A stretch of DNA of 64,000 nucleotides from Pengzhenrongella sp031582905 (lineage in GTDB: Bacteria; Actinomycetota; Actinomycetes; Actinomycetales; Cellulomonadaceae): assembly GCF_031582905.1 (NCBI RefSeq), contig NZ_CP133990.1, positions 2,480,001 through 2,544,000 of the forward strand, in the 5' to 3' direction. A program made the translations under genes and the position numbers. Positions 48,198-56,900 of the stretch are shown here, piece by piece. Each line of letters begins with the position of its first letter. Positions within the stretch are counted from its first letter, which is position 1. A model generated the notes under the pieces. That model had not been told where the DNA came from and did not search any database. It saw only the letters and a program-made list of their open reading frames with translations.

Positions 48198-48928
48198 CCG
48201 CTTCAGTGCTCGCCGTCGAGATCCGCGACGAGCTGTACGCCATCGTCCGCGAGCCGATCGCGGTGTTCTTCTCCATCGCGATGCCGGTCGGCATGTTCGC
48301 GGTGTTCGCCACGCTGTTCGGGACGGGGGGCGACGGGCCGGTGTCCGGCGCGACGCTCATGCTCGCGACGTTTGGCGCCTTCGGCGTCATCTCCGTCGCC
48401 CTGACGCCGGGGATCGGCATCGCGGAGGACCGTGAGCGGGGCTGGCTGCGGATCAAGCGGGTCTCGCCGGTCCCCGTGCGCACGACTCTGGCTGCCAAGG
48501 TCGCCGCCAGCCTTCCCGTCGCGTTCGGTGTCTACGCCGCGATGAGCCTGACCGCCGTCGCGATGGGCGTGTTCGACACCGACCTCGGCACGTGGCTGCA
48601 GGTCGCCGGGCTGCTGCTGCTCGGTTCGCTGCCGTTCGCGCTGCTGAGCATGGCCGTCGGGTTCGTCGCCCGTGGACGCGCGGCACCGGCCGTCATCAAC
48701 GCGGTGTTCCTCCCGATGGCGATCGCCGGCGGGCTGTGGATGCCGCTGGACGTCCTCCCGGCGTTCGTGCAGGACGTCGCGGTGTGGCTGCCGACCTACC
48801 ACACGTCCCAGCTCGGCCTGGGGCTGCTGCTCGGTGAGCCGATCGTCGACAACGTCGCAGCGCTGCTCGCCGCCACCGGGGTGACGGCAGCGCTGGCAGC
48901 CGGCGCGTACCGTTCGATGCGGGCGTGA
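48194..48928 (+). CDS. ABC-2 type transporter permease
   Basis: A 244-residue permease with six helices: IAVFFSIAMPVGMFAVFATL, TLMLATFGAFGVISVALTP, VAFGVYAAMSLTAVAMGVF, WLQVAGLLLLGSLPFALLSM, VINAVFLPMAIAGGLWMPLD and NVAALLAATGVTAALAAGAY. The IAEDRERGWLRIKRVSPVP motif after the second helix is typical of ABC-2 exporters. The ATG overlaps the ATPase stop (ATGA). Confidence 0.9.
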   Translation: MTASVLAVEIRDELYAIVREPIAVFFSIAMPVGMFAVFATLFGTGGDGPVSGATLMLATFGAFGVISVALTPGIGIAEDRERGWLRIKRVSPVPVRTTLAAKVAASLPVAFGVYAAMSLTAVAMGVFDTDLGTWLQVAGLLLLGSLPFALLSMAVGFVARGRAAPAVINAVFLPMAIAGGLWMPLDVLPAFVQDVAVWLPTYHTSQLGLGLLLGEPIVDNVAALLAATGVTAALAAGAYRSMRA

Positions 48929-48940
48929 GTGGAGGCAGGT

Positions 48941-50137
48941 GTGAGGCAGGTGACCACCGAGCAGCCGCGGACCACGGCGTCGGCCGACCACACCGGTCGG
49001 CTGCCCGCCGGTGGTCTGCGCCGCGGTGTCAACCGGTGGTGGTACGTCATGTTCCTCGGCACGCTGACGTTCGAGCCGATGCTGCAGGTCGTCGGCGCCG
49101 GCACCGGGGCCACGACCGGCTCGCAGGCCGCCGACTGGCTCGCGATCATCGCGCTGATCGCCATCGGCGTGGCCCTGGTGGTGGTGGGGGAGCTGGGGAC
49201 GGACCGCACGAAGGCGGTCGTCGCGGTGATCTTCGCCCTGCTGGGCGTCGCGACGGTCGGGTTCGTCTCCACCGGGACCGTCTTCGTCGTCTACTCCGCG
49301 GCGTTCGCCGCGGGATCGTCGTCCCCTCGGGCCGCACGCCGGTCGTTCGTCGCGCTGAGCGTGCTGCTGGTCGTCCTCGCGGCGCTGTCCCCGATGGAGA
49401 TGCCGTTCCGGCTCGGGGCGTTCGCGGTCCCGGTCGTGCTCGTGTGGCTGATCGGCACCTCGGTGCTGACCGAGGCCGAGAACCTGCGCGAATCGGCTCG
49501 GCTGCGGGTCGACAACGTCCGGATCGAGCGGCTGGCCACCCTCGGCGAGCGGGAGCGGATCGCCCGTGACCTGCACGACCTGCTCGGCCACACGCTCACC
49601 GGCATCGTCGTGCGTGCCCAGCTGATCCGGAAGGTCGCACCGTCGGACCCGGCGCGCGCCGCCGCCGAGGCCGCCCACGTCGAGCAGCTCGCCCGCGACG
49701 CGCTGACCGAGGTCCGCGCAGCGGTCAGCGGGTGGCGCCACCACGCGCTGGACACCGAGATCGACATCGCCCGCGACGTGCTCACCGCGGCCGGCGTCCA
49801 GCTGCGTGTCCACACCGACACCACGGTCTCGATGTCGCCCGCGGTCGAGGCCGCGGTCGCGCTGGCCGTGCGGGAGGCCGTCACGAACGTCGTGCGTCAC
49901 GCCGACGCGCGCTCGTGCAGTGTCGAGGTCGTCACGGCCGGCGACGACGTGCGCCTGACGGTCGCCGACGACGGACGCGGTACCGGCGCACCCGACGGGT
50001 CCGGGTTGTCCGGCATGCGCGAGCGCATCACCGCGCTCGGTGGTCACGTCGACCGACGCATGGACGGCGGCACGACGCTCATCGTCGCGGTGCCGGTGCG
50101 GGGCCTGGCCCCACGACCTGGACCAGCCAAGCGGTAG
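48941..50137 (+). CDS. Sensor histidine kinase, DesK/NarL-partner type
   Basis: A 398-residue membrane histidine kinase. Several helices span about residues 40-175 (WWYVMFLGTLTFEPMLQVVG, WLAIIALIAIGVALVVVGEL, FVALSVLLVVLAALSP). The HisKA_3 phosphoacceptor follows in ERERIARDLHDLLGHTLTGI, then a HATPase with AVREAVTNVVRHADARSCSV, LTVADDGRGTG and GSGLSGMRERI. With no large external domain it may sense a membrane event or the transporter itself. A GTG at 48941 after GGAGG is chosen over the one at 48929. Confidence 0.9.
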   Translation: MRQVTTEQPRTTASADHTGRLPAGGLRRGVNRWWYVMFLGTLTFEPMLQVVGAGTGATTGSQAADWLAIIALIAIGVALVVVGELGTDRTKAVVAVIFALLGVATVGFVSTGTVFVVYSAAFAAGSSSPRAARRSFVALSVLLVVLAALSPMEMPFRLGAFAVPVVLVWLIGTSVLTEAENLRESARLRVDNVRIERLATLGERERIARDLHDLLGHTLTGIVVRAQLIRKVAPSDPARAAAEAAHVEQLARDALTEVRAAVSGWRHHALDTEIDIARDVLTAAGVQLRVHTDTTVSMSPAVEAAVALAVREAVTNVVRHADARSCSVEVVTAGDDVRLTVADDGRGTGAPDGSGLSGMRERITALGGHVDRRMDGGTTLIVAVPVRGLAPRPGPAKR

Positions 50138-50144
50138 GCGCGAC

Positions 50145-50750
50145 ATGACGATCCGCACCGTGCTCGCCGAGGACCAGGGGATGGTGCTCGGGGCATTCGC
50201 GGCCCTGCTCGCCCTCGAACCCGACATCGAGGTCGTGGCGACGGCGGCCGACGGCGACGAGGCGCTCGCGGCGGTGCTGCGCGCGCGCCCGGACGTGCTG
50301 CTCACCGACATCGAGATGCCGGGTCGCAGCGGGCTCGACGTGGCCGCCGAGCTCGCACGGCGGGGCGCGCGGACCCGCGTCGTCATCGTCACGACGTTCG
50401 CGCGCAGCGGCTACCTGCGCCGCGCGCTCGAGGTCGGCGTGGCCGGCTACGTGCTCAAGGACGCCCCGATCGAGCAGCTCGCCGACACGCTGCGGCGGGT
50501 GCACAGCGGCCAGCGGGTGATCTCACCCGAGCTCGCCGTGGCGGCCTGGGACGCCGAGGACCCGCTCACCGACCGCGAACGAGACGTGCTGCGCAACGCC
50601 GCCGACGGCAGCCCGAACGCCGAGATCGCCGCCCGCCTGCACCTCGCCGAGGGGACGGTGCGCAACTACCTGTCCTCGGCGATTGCCAAGCTGGGCGCCC
50701 GCAACCGCGCCGAAGCGGCAGCGACGGCCCGTCGACGCGGGTGGCTCTGA
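50145..50750 (+). CDS. LuxR/NarL-family response regulator
   Basis: A 201-residue response regulator. The receiver has acidic residues in RTVLAEDQGMVLGAFAALLA and the phosphoacceptor Asp in VLLTDIEMPGRSGLDVAAEL, with Lys in GYVLKDAPIEQLADTLRR. The C-terminal LuxR helix-turn-helix reads LTDRERDVLRNAADGSPNAE and IAARLHLAEGTVRNYLSSAI. It lies seven bases after the kinase and probably controls the upstream ABC exporter. Confidence 0.93.
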   Translation: MTIRTVLAEDQGMVLGAFAALLALEPDIEVVATAADGDEALAAVLRARPDVLLTDIEMPGRSGLDVAAELARRGARTRVVIVTTFARSGYLRRALEVGVAGYVLKDAPIEQLADTLRRVHSGQRVISPELAVAAWDAEDPLTDRERDVLRNAADGSPNAEIAARLHLAEGTVRNYLSSAIAKLGARNRAEAAATARRRGWL

Positions 50751-51166
50751 GCGGCTCCGGTCAGCCGGTGTGGTGTGCGAGCCGAACGTCATCACCGGCA
50801 CCCGCCGGCGTCGGCCGCAGGTCGTTCCCCGAGGTCAGGACCACTCCGGTCGGTCAGGGATGACACCGATACCCGCCGCGGACACTCCAGTGGTGGGTGG
50901 CCGACGCGAGCCCCACCTGGACTCACGCGGATCCACGTCGGATGGACCCGCGGTCGTCGAGCCCTGCGCACCTTCGCCACGTCCCCAGTGCGCCCGGAGC
51001 TCCGCTCGTCGATGTCAGGCCACGGTCGTCGACCTGGCTGAAGAACGCGATGGTGAACCGCAGGGTCCGGCCGGGGCCAGGGACAGCACGTCGAGGACGT
51101 GAGAGGCGCAAGGCAGTGGTCTGGGTGGTGTCCACGCCCTGCGCGACGGCGACGCGTGCAGTGAAC
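50751..51166. other. Gene-free stretch between response regulator and tRNA terminator
   Basis: About 415 bases with open frames on both strands but no recognisable family or convincing ribosome site. It may be remnant DNA at the end of an inserted segment. Confidence 0.45.
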
Positions 51167-51220
51167 GATCAGAGGCCATCTCGGGCTCCTTGGGCAAGGA
51201 CTCCGGGATGGCCTCTGATC
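51167..51220 (-). terminator. Terminator of tRNA-Ala
   Basis: Arms 51167-51184 and 51203-51220 pair over 18 bases with one G-U-type mismatch, and the loop holds a second small stem (TCCTT/AAGGA). It begins nine bases past the tRNA 3' end on the minus strand. Confidence 0.8.
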
Positions 51221-51228
51221 AGTACCGA

Positions 51229-51304
51229 TGGTGGAGCTGAGGGGACTCGAACCCCTGACCCCCTGCATGCCATGCAGGTGCGCTACCAGCTGCGCCACAG
51301 CCCC
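51229..51304 (-). tRNA. tRNA-Ala (GGC anticodon)
   Basis: A 76-base cloverleaf on the minus strand. Acceptor GGGGCTG pairs with CAGCTCC (one G-U); the D arm is GGCGCAGCTGGTAGCGC; the anticodon stem is CCTGC/GCAGG around loop ATGGCAT, giving anticodon GGC (alanine, GCC codons). The T arm is GGGGTTCGAGTCCCC and CCA is encoded. Confidence 0.96.
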
Positions 51305-51380
51305 GTTCACGCCTTGCGGCGCCCGTGAAGTCTAGGTCACGACCGGACGGGAAAGCGAATCCACCCGGACGTGGCGCCTG

Positions 51381-52084
51381 TCACGCCTCGGCGGGCGCCC
51401 CGACCTCGGGCGCGAACGCAGGGACGGCGTCGAGCGCCGTGCCGGCGTTCCACTGCTCGATGGAGGTCGACGGCCCCAGGTCGTGGCCGAACAGCCGCCA
51501 CCCCGGCTCGACCCCGGGCGGGTTGCGGCGCAGCTCGGTCCAGTGCGCGTTCGTCAGGCCGGCGATCCCCCGCCACAGCGGGTCCAGGCCGAGCAGGGCC
51601 GTCACCGCGAGTGTGATCGCCGCCCCGTGCGAGACGACGACGAGGGTCTGCGAGGACTCGAGCCGAGCGGCGTGCTCCGTCACGGCCTCGACCATGCGGC
51701 CGGCCACGTCGGCACGGGTCTCGGCGTCGACCCCGACGGGCTCTCCCCGGTGCGCCACGCCGCGTACTGCTCGGGCCACCCGGCGGAGATCTCCTCGCCG
51801 GTCAGGCCCTCCCAGCGCCCGAACCCGCGCTCCCGCAGGCGCGCGTCCACGACCGGACGGTGACCCGTGCGGTCACCGAGGTGCGCGGCGGTGGACCGGG
51901 CCCGTCCGAGGTCCGACGTCACGATCGCGTCGACCGTCACCGTGTCGGCCAGCGCGGCGGCGGCGGCGGCGGCCTGTCGGTGCCCGACGTCGTCGAGCGC
52001 GATGTCGACCTGACCCTGCAGGCGCAGGGCGACGTTGTGCGGCGTCCGGCCGTGCCGCCACAGCAGGACGGTGCCGGCGGTCAC
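51381..52084 (-). CDS. Histidine phosphatase family protein (apparent frameshift near 51735)
   Basis: A phosphoglycerate-mutase-like protein of about 234 residues. The catalytic motif is VLLWRHGRTPHNVALRLQGQ (RHG at residues 9-11), followed by VTSDLGRARSTAAHLG and LRERGFGRWEGLTGEEI. After a break near 51735 the second half reads VGVDAETRADVAGRMVEAVT with the second catalytic His in LVVVSHGAAITLAVTALLG. The GTG at 52084 overlaps the rsfS stop by four bases, so it is translationally coupled to rsfS. In this context such proteins are often annotated as phosphoglycerate mutase or RNase H-linked phosphatase; the substrate is unknown. Confidence 0.9.
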
Positions 52085-52487
52085 TCGGCGCGCTCCGTCT
52101 CGGTGCGCTCCGTCCCGCCGTCGCCGCCGCGGGCGTCCGCGGGGAGGTCGATGACGGGGCAGTCCTTCCACAGCCGCTCGAGGGCGTAGTAGACGCGGTC
52201 CTCGGCGTGCTGGACGTGAACGACGATGTCGCCGAAGTCGAGCAGGACCCAGCGGCCCTCGCTCTTGCCCTCGCGGCGGATCGCCTTGACGCCCGTACGG
52301 TGCAGCGCCTCCTCGACGGCGTCGACGATGGCCGAGACCTGCCGCTCGTTGGTCCCCGACGCGATGAGGAACACGTCGGTGAGGACGAGCTGCTCGCTCA
52401 CGTCGAGGGCGATGATCTCGTCGGCCTTGAGGTCGGACGCCGCGCGGGCTGCGGCGATCGCGAGCTCCACGGCACGGTCGGTGGCGG

Positions 52488-52491
<4 letters not shown>
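52081..52491 (-). CDS. rsfS: Ribosome silencing factor RsfS
   Basis: RsfS binds ribosomal protein L14 and blocks subunit joining in starvation. The 136-residue frame starts MTATDRAVELAIAAARAASD (GTG at 52491 with AAGGAG four bases before) and has the core LKADEIIALDVSEQLVLTDV, FLIASGTNERQVSAIVDAVE, EGKSEGRWVLLDFGDIVVHV and ERLWKDCPVIDLP. It overlaps both neighbours by four bases, in the conserved order nadD, membrane protein, rsfS, phosphatase. Confidence 0.94.
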
Positions 52492-53049
<558 letters not shown>

Positions 53050-53063
<14 letters not shown>

Positions 53064-53654
53064 GATCCCGGTACAGCCCGTGCTTCGCGATGTACTGGAC
53101 GACGCCGTCGGGCACGAGGTACCAGACGGGGTGCCCCGCGGCCGCGCGGACGCGGATGTCCGTCGACGAGATCGCCAGCGCGGGGACCTCGAGCTCGCTC
53201 ACCCGGTCGGCCGGGAGACCGTCGAGCGACAGGTGATGACCGGGGCGCGTCACGGCGACGAACCGCGCCATCCGGAACACCTCGTCGGAGTCCTTCCAGC
53301 GCAGGATCTGCTCGATCGCGTCCGCACCGGTGATGAAGAACAGGTCGGCGTCCGGACGCGCCGCAGACAGCTCACGCAGCGTGTCCACGGTGTAGGTGAC
53401 CCCGCCGCGGTCGATGTCGACCCGGCTGACCGTGAACCGCGGGTTCGAGGCCGTCGCGATGACGGTCATGAGGTAGCGGTCCTCGGGGGCGACACCCGCT
53501 GCTCCTGCTTGAACACGGGCATCGCGGTCGGCACGAACACGACCTCGTCGAGGTCGTAGCGTGCGGCGACCTCGCTGGCCGCGACGAGGTGCCCGTGGTG
53601 GACGGGGTCGAACGTGCCGCCCATGACTCCGATGCGGGGCCGTCGCTGCTCCAT
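53050..53654 (-). CDS. nadD: Nicotinate-nucleotide adenylyltransferase (apparent frameshift near 53486)
   Basis: NadD makes nicotinic acid adenine dinucleotide in NAD synthesis. The first frame starts MEQRRPRIGVMGGTFDPVHH with the nucleotidyl-transferase GTFDPVHHGHL motif. After a break in a G/C run near 53486 the rest follows: DRYLMTVIATASNPRFTVSR, TYTVDTLRELSAARPDADLF, FITGADAIEQILRWKD and the signature ALAISSTDIRVR, ending IAKHGLYRDHDDE. About 201 residues, normal. The gene is normally essential, so the break is very likely an error. Confidence 0.93.
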
Positions 53655-53677
53655 CGGCTCGTCGGCGACGCGGACGG

Positions 53678-53830
53678 TCAGTGGCGCGTCCCCACGCTGC
53701 GGAAGGCGTACGTCACCAGCAGGAGCGCCAGCAGCCCACCGAAGGCACCGAGCCCGAAGACGACCGGGTCGACGGGCAGCTCGTTCGCGTGCTCGTGGAC
53801 CTCCGCGGAGAGCCTCAGGGCAGCGTTCAC
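53678..53830 (-). CDS. Small single-span membrane protein (50 residues)
   Basis: A short gene between proA and nadD. It reads MNAALRLSAEVHEHANELPV, DPVVFGLGAFGGLLALLLVT, YAFRSVGTRH. One membrane helix (residues 23-42) follows a polar N-terminus. The GTG at 53830 has a perfect AGGAGG five bases before it, and the stop lies 23 bases before the nadD ATG. I do not recognise a named family; the conserved location suggests a small accessory membrane peptide. Confidence 0.75.
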   Translation of the reverse strand: MNAALRLSAEVHEHANELPVDPVVFGLGAFGGLLALLLVTYAFRSVGTRH

Positions 53831-53937
53831 GTCATCCTCCTGGTGGTGTTCTTGCGCCCGCGAGCCACCCGCTCACGGACGGGCCCCAGTCTCGCACGTC
53901 GGCCGGGGCGTGGCCGCCCGTCCCGGCGGGGGCGCCG

Positions 53938-55311
53938 CTAGCCGCGGATGTGACCCGCACCCTGGACGACCCACTTCGTCGTCGTCAGCTCCGCCAGACC
54001 CATCGGGCCGCGGGCATGGAGCTTCTGGGTCGAGATGCCGATCTCGGCCCCGAGACCGAGCTGGCCGCCGTCGGTGAACCGGGTCGAGGCGTTGACCATG
54101 ATCGCCGCGGAGTCGAGCTCGGCGACGAAGCGCTCGGACGACGCGAGGTCCCGCGTCACGATCGCCTCGGTGTGCCCGGACGTCCAGGTGCGGATGTGCT
54201 CGATGGCGGCGTCCAGGTCGTCCACCACGCCGACGGCGATCTCCAGCGCGAGGTACTCGCGCGCCCAGTCGTCGTCGGTCGCGGGCAGCACCTCGACGCC
54301 GTCGGGCGCGAGGGCGGCGGTGCGCTCGTCCCCGTGCAGGACGACGCCCGCCTCGGCCAGCGCGGCCAGCGCGGCCGGCAGGAACGCGGGGGCGGCGTCG
54401 GCGTGCACGAGCAGCGTCTCCGCGGCGTTGCACACCCCGGTGCGCTGGGTCTTGGAGTTGAGCAGGATCGGCAGCGCCATCGCGGGGTCGGCGGACGCGT
54501 CGACGTACACGTGGCAGTTGCCGGTGCCGGTCTCCACGACCGGGACGGTCGACTCGCGGACGACGGTCTGGATGAGGTCGGCCCCGCCGCGCGGCACGAG
54601 CAGGTCGACCAGGCCGCGGGCGTGCATGAGCGCGATGGCGCCCTCGCGGCCGTGCGCGTCGATGGACTGGACGGCGTCGGCCGGCAGCCCCTGGGCGACG
54701 AGCGCACGCGACAGCACCGACACGATGACCTCGTTGGAGCGGGCCGCCGCGGAGCCGCCGCGCAGGATCACGGCGTTGCCGCTCTTGAGCGCGAGCCCGG
54801 CGGCGTCGACCGTGACGTTGGGCCTGGCCTCGTAGATCATCCCGACGACGCCCATGGGGACCCGGACCTGCCGCAGCCGCAGGCCGTTGGGCAGCGTCGA
54901 TCCGCGCACGACCTCGCCGACCGGGTCGGGCAGGGCGGCGAGCTCGCGCAGCGCGTCGGCGATGGTGACGATCCGCTCGGGCGTCAGCGTGAGCCGGTCG
55001 AGCAGCCCGTCGGACGTGCCGCTCTCCCGGCCGCGGCGCACGTCGTCGGCGTTGGCGGTGACGATCTCGTCGGTCGCGGCGACGAGCGCGTCCGCGAGGG
55101 CGAGGACGGCGGCGTCCTTGGTGGCCCGGGTGGCGGTGGCGAGCGCCCGGGCGGCGACCTTCGCCCGGCGCGCGGTGTCCAGGACGGCGTCGCGCACGGC
55201 GTCCGACGGTGCGGTCCCCGGCCGGACCGCGGTGCCCGCCGCGGCGGCGTCGGCGGCGGTGACGTCCGCCCCGGGGACGGGCGCGTTCGAGGCTGGGGTG
55301 AGCGTCGTCAT
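53938..55311 (-). CDS. proA: Glutamate-5-semialdehyde dehydrogenase (ProA)
   Basis: ProA reduces glutamyl-5-phosphate to the semialdehyde, step two of proline synthesis. From the ATG at 55311 the protein has about 457 residues and an extra Ala/Thr-rich N-terminus of about 30 residues. Family marks: VRVPMGVVGMIYEARPNVTV, LKSGNAVILRGGSAAARSNE, IDAHGREGAIALM, the catalytic Cys in KTQRTGVCNAAETLLVHAD, and NASTRFTDGGQLGLGAEIGI with TQKLHARGPMGLAELTTTKW. It is separated from proB by an unusual repeat-rich spacer. Confidence 0.95.
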   Translation of the reverse strand: MTTLTPASNAPVPGADVTAADAAAAGTAVRPGTAPSDAVRDAVLDTARRAKVAARALATATRATKDAAVLALADALVAATDEIVTANADDVRRGRESGTSDGLLDRLTLTPERIVTIADALRELAALPDPVGEVVRGSTLPNGLRLRQVRVPMGVVGMIYEARPNVTVDAAGLALKSGNAVILRGGSAAARSNEVIVSVLSRALVAQGLPADAVQSIDAHGREGAIALMHARGLVDLLVPRGGADLIQTVVRESTVPVVETGTGNCHVYVDASADPAMALPILLNSKTQRTGVCNAAETLLVHADAAPAFLPAALAALAEAGVVLHGDERTAALAPDGVEVLPATDDDWAREYLALEIAVGVVDDLDAAIEHIRTWTSGHTEAIVTRDLASSERFVAELDSAAIMVNASTRFTDGGQLGLGAEIGISTQKLHARGPMGLAELTTTKWVVQGAGHIRG

Positions 55312-55379
55312 GCCCTCAGGGTAGTCCGGCCCGGTCATCCTCCGCGGTGCCCCGCCCCCTACGGGCCACCCACCCGGCC

Positions 55380-55625
55380 CGGCTCGAGCGCGACGTCCCC
55401 GCCCGTTCGAGCCGGGACGTCAGAATCCAGAACGTCGCACTCGGCGGGGTTCGCCGGTCGAGTGTGACGTTGTGAACCGTTCAGAGGCCGAATGGGGTGC
55501 GGAACGTCGCACTCGGCGGGAGGGCGGGCCCGCAACGGTGCGGAACGTCGCACTCGACGGGAGCGTGCGCGCGCCGGATCAGCAGCCACGGCGGCCACGG
55601 CGGCCACGGCGGCCACGGCGAGTAC
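55380..55625. repeat. Clustered AACGTCGCACTCGGCGG repeats and 9-bp tandem repeat in the proB-proA spacer
   Basis: The roughly 320-base spacer holds three direct copies of an AACGTCGCACTC-(GGC or GAC)-GG motif (at about 55431, 55503 and 55543), one inverted diverged copy (about 55455-55474) and a weaker inverted one near 55383. At 55583-55620 gcggccacg is repeated about four times in tandem. No gene is seen in the spacer. Confidence 0.7.
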
Positions 55626-55630
55626 GGCAG

Positions 55631-56785
55631 TTAGCGGCGGGGGCGGCGGACCAGGATCAGGTCGTCGCGGTGCACGACCTCACGGTCGTACCCCGGCCCC
55701 AGCTCGGCGCGCAGCGCGGGGGTCGTGCGACCGAGCAGCTCGGGCAGCTCACCGGAGGCGTACGACACCAGCCCGCGGGCGACCGTGCGCCCGTCCAGCC
55801 CGACGAGGTCGACCGGGTCACCGGCCTCGAAGTCCCCCTCGACGCGGACGACGCCCGCCGGGAGCAGCGAGGCCAGGCCACCGCTGACCGCACGGACGGC
55901 GCCGTCGTCGAGCACGAGGCGGCCCTGGGTGCGGGCCGCGTAGGCGAGCCACAGCAGGCGGGTCGAACGTCGCCGGCCGGTGGCGGCGAACCAGGTGCCG
56001 ACCTCGCGGCCGGCGAGGGCGTCGGCGGCCTGCGCGGCCGAGGTGAGCACGACGGGGATGCCCGACGCCGTCGCGATCGCCACCGAGTCGAGCTTGGTGA
56101 GCATCCCGCCGGTGCCGACGGCGCTGCCGCGGCCGGTGACCTCGATGCCCTCGAGGTCGGCGGGGCCGGTCACCTCGGCGATGCGGCGGGTCCCGGGTCG
56201 CGACGGCGGACCGTCGTAGAGCGCGTCCACGTCCGTCAGCAGCACCATCGCGTCGGCGCGCACCAGGTGGGAGACGAGAGCCGCCAGCCGGTCGTTGTCG
56301 CCGAACCGGATCTCGTCGGTCGCGACGGTGTCGTTCTCGTTGACGACCGGGACGACGCCCAGGTCGAGCAGCCGGGTCAGGGCTCGCTCGGCGTTGCGGT
56401 AGTGTCCGCGCCGGATGGTGTCCTCCGCGGTGAGCAGCACCTGGCCGACCCGCAGGCCGTGCCGCGCGAACGCCTCGGTGTAGTGCGCGACGAGCAGCCC
56501 CTGCCCGACCGACGCCGCCGCCTGCGCGGTCGCCAGGTCGCGCGGGCGGGCGGTGAGGCCGAGCGGCCCGAGCGCGGCGGCGATCGCCCCGGACGACACG
56601 AGGACGACCTGACCGCCGGCCGCGCGTCGCGCGGCGAGGACGTCCGCGAGGGACCACAGCGCGAGCGGGTCGAGGCGCCCGTCGGGACCGGTCAGCGAGG
56701 ACGACCCGACCTTGACGACGACGCGCCGGGCGTCGGGCAGGCCGGCCCGGCCGGTCACCTGCGGTGCTGCGCTCACGGCCCGCAT
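55631..56785 (-). CDS. proB: Glutamate 5-kinase (ProB)
   Basis: ProB phosphorylates glutamate, the first and feedback-inhibited step of proline synthesis. The 384-residue protein has the amino-acid-kinase domain: ARRVVVKVGSSSLTGPDGRL, VVLVSSGAIAAALGPLGLTA, VVPVVNENDTVATDEIRFGD and GTGGMLTKLDSVAIATASGI. The C-terminal PUA domain includes GVVRVEGDFEAGDPVDLVGL and ARGLVSYASGELPELLG. The ATG at 56785 follows AGGAGAGG closely; a GTG three codons on is possible. Confidence 0.95.
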   Translation of the reverse strand: MRAVSAAPQVTGRAGLPDARRVVVKVGSSSLTGPDGRLDPLALWSLADVLAARRAAGGQVVLVSSGAIAAALGPLGLTARPRDLATAQAAASVGQGLLVAHYTEAFARHGLRVGQVLLTAEDTIRRGHYRNAERALTRLLDLGVVPVVNENDTVATDEIRFGDNDRLAALVSHLVRADAMVLLTDVDALYDGPPSRPGTRRIAEVTGPADLEGIEVTGRGSAVGTGGMLTKLDSVAIATASGIPVVLTSAAQAADALAGREVGTWFAATGRRRSTRLLWLAYAARTQGRLVLDDGAVRAVSGGLASLLPAGVVRVEGDFEAGDPVDLVGLDGRTVARGLVSYASGELPELLGRTTPALRAELGPGYDREVVHRDDLILVRRPRR

Positions 56786-56900
56786 CCTCTCCTGGCGGCG
56801 ACCTCGGACGCCGCGGGTTCCGCCGGCTGGACGCGGGCGCGGCGCCGGTCCGGGGTGCGGCCGTGAACCGGGCCCCGGCGCCCGCGCCCGGACGTCGACC

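Noticed and set aside
47295..50750. A bacitracin-type (BceAB/BceRS) detoxification system
   Set aside because: The permease has six helices and no large extracellular loop, and the kinase/regulator are DesK/LuxR type, so it is an ABC-2 exporter with a NarL-type two-component system.
50792..51310. A protein running through the tRNA-Ala gene on the minus strand
   Set aside because: Its N-terminal residues (VAQLVAHLHGMQGVRGSSP) are the translation of the tRNA itself, a well-known false gene type.
55380..55625. A CRISPR array in the proB-proA spacer
   Set aside because: Repeat spacing is irregular, copies are in both orientations, spacers are not uniform and no cas gene is present.
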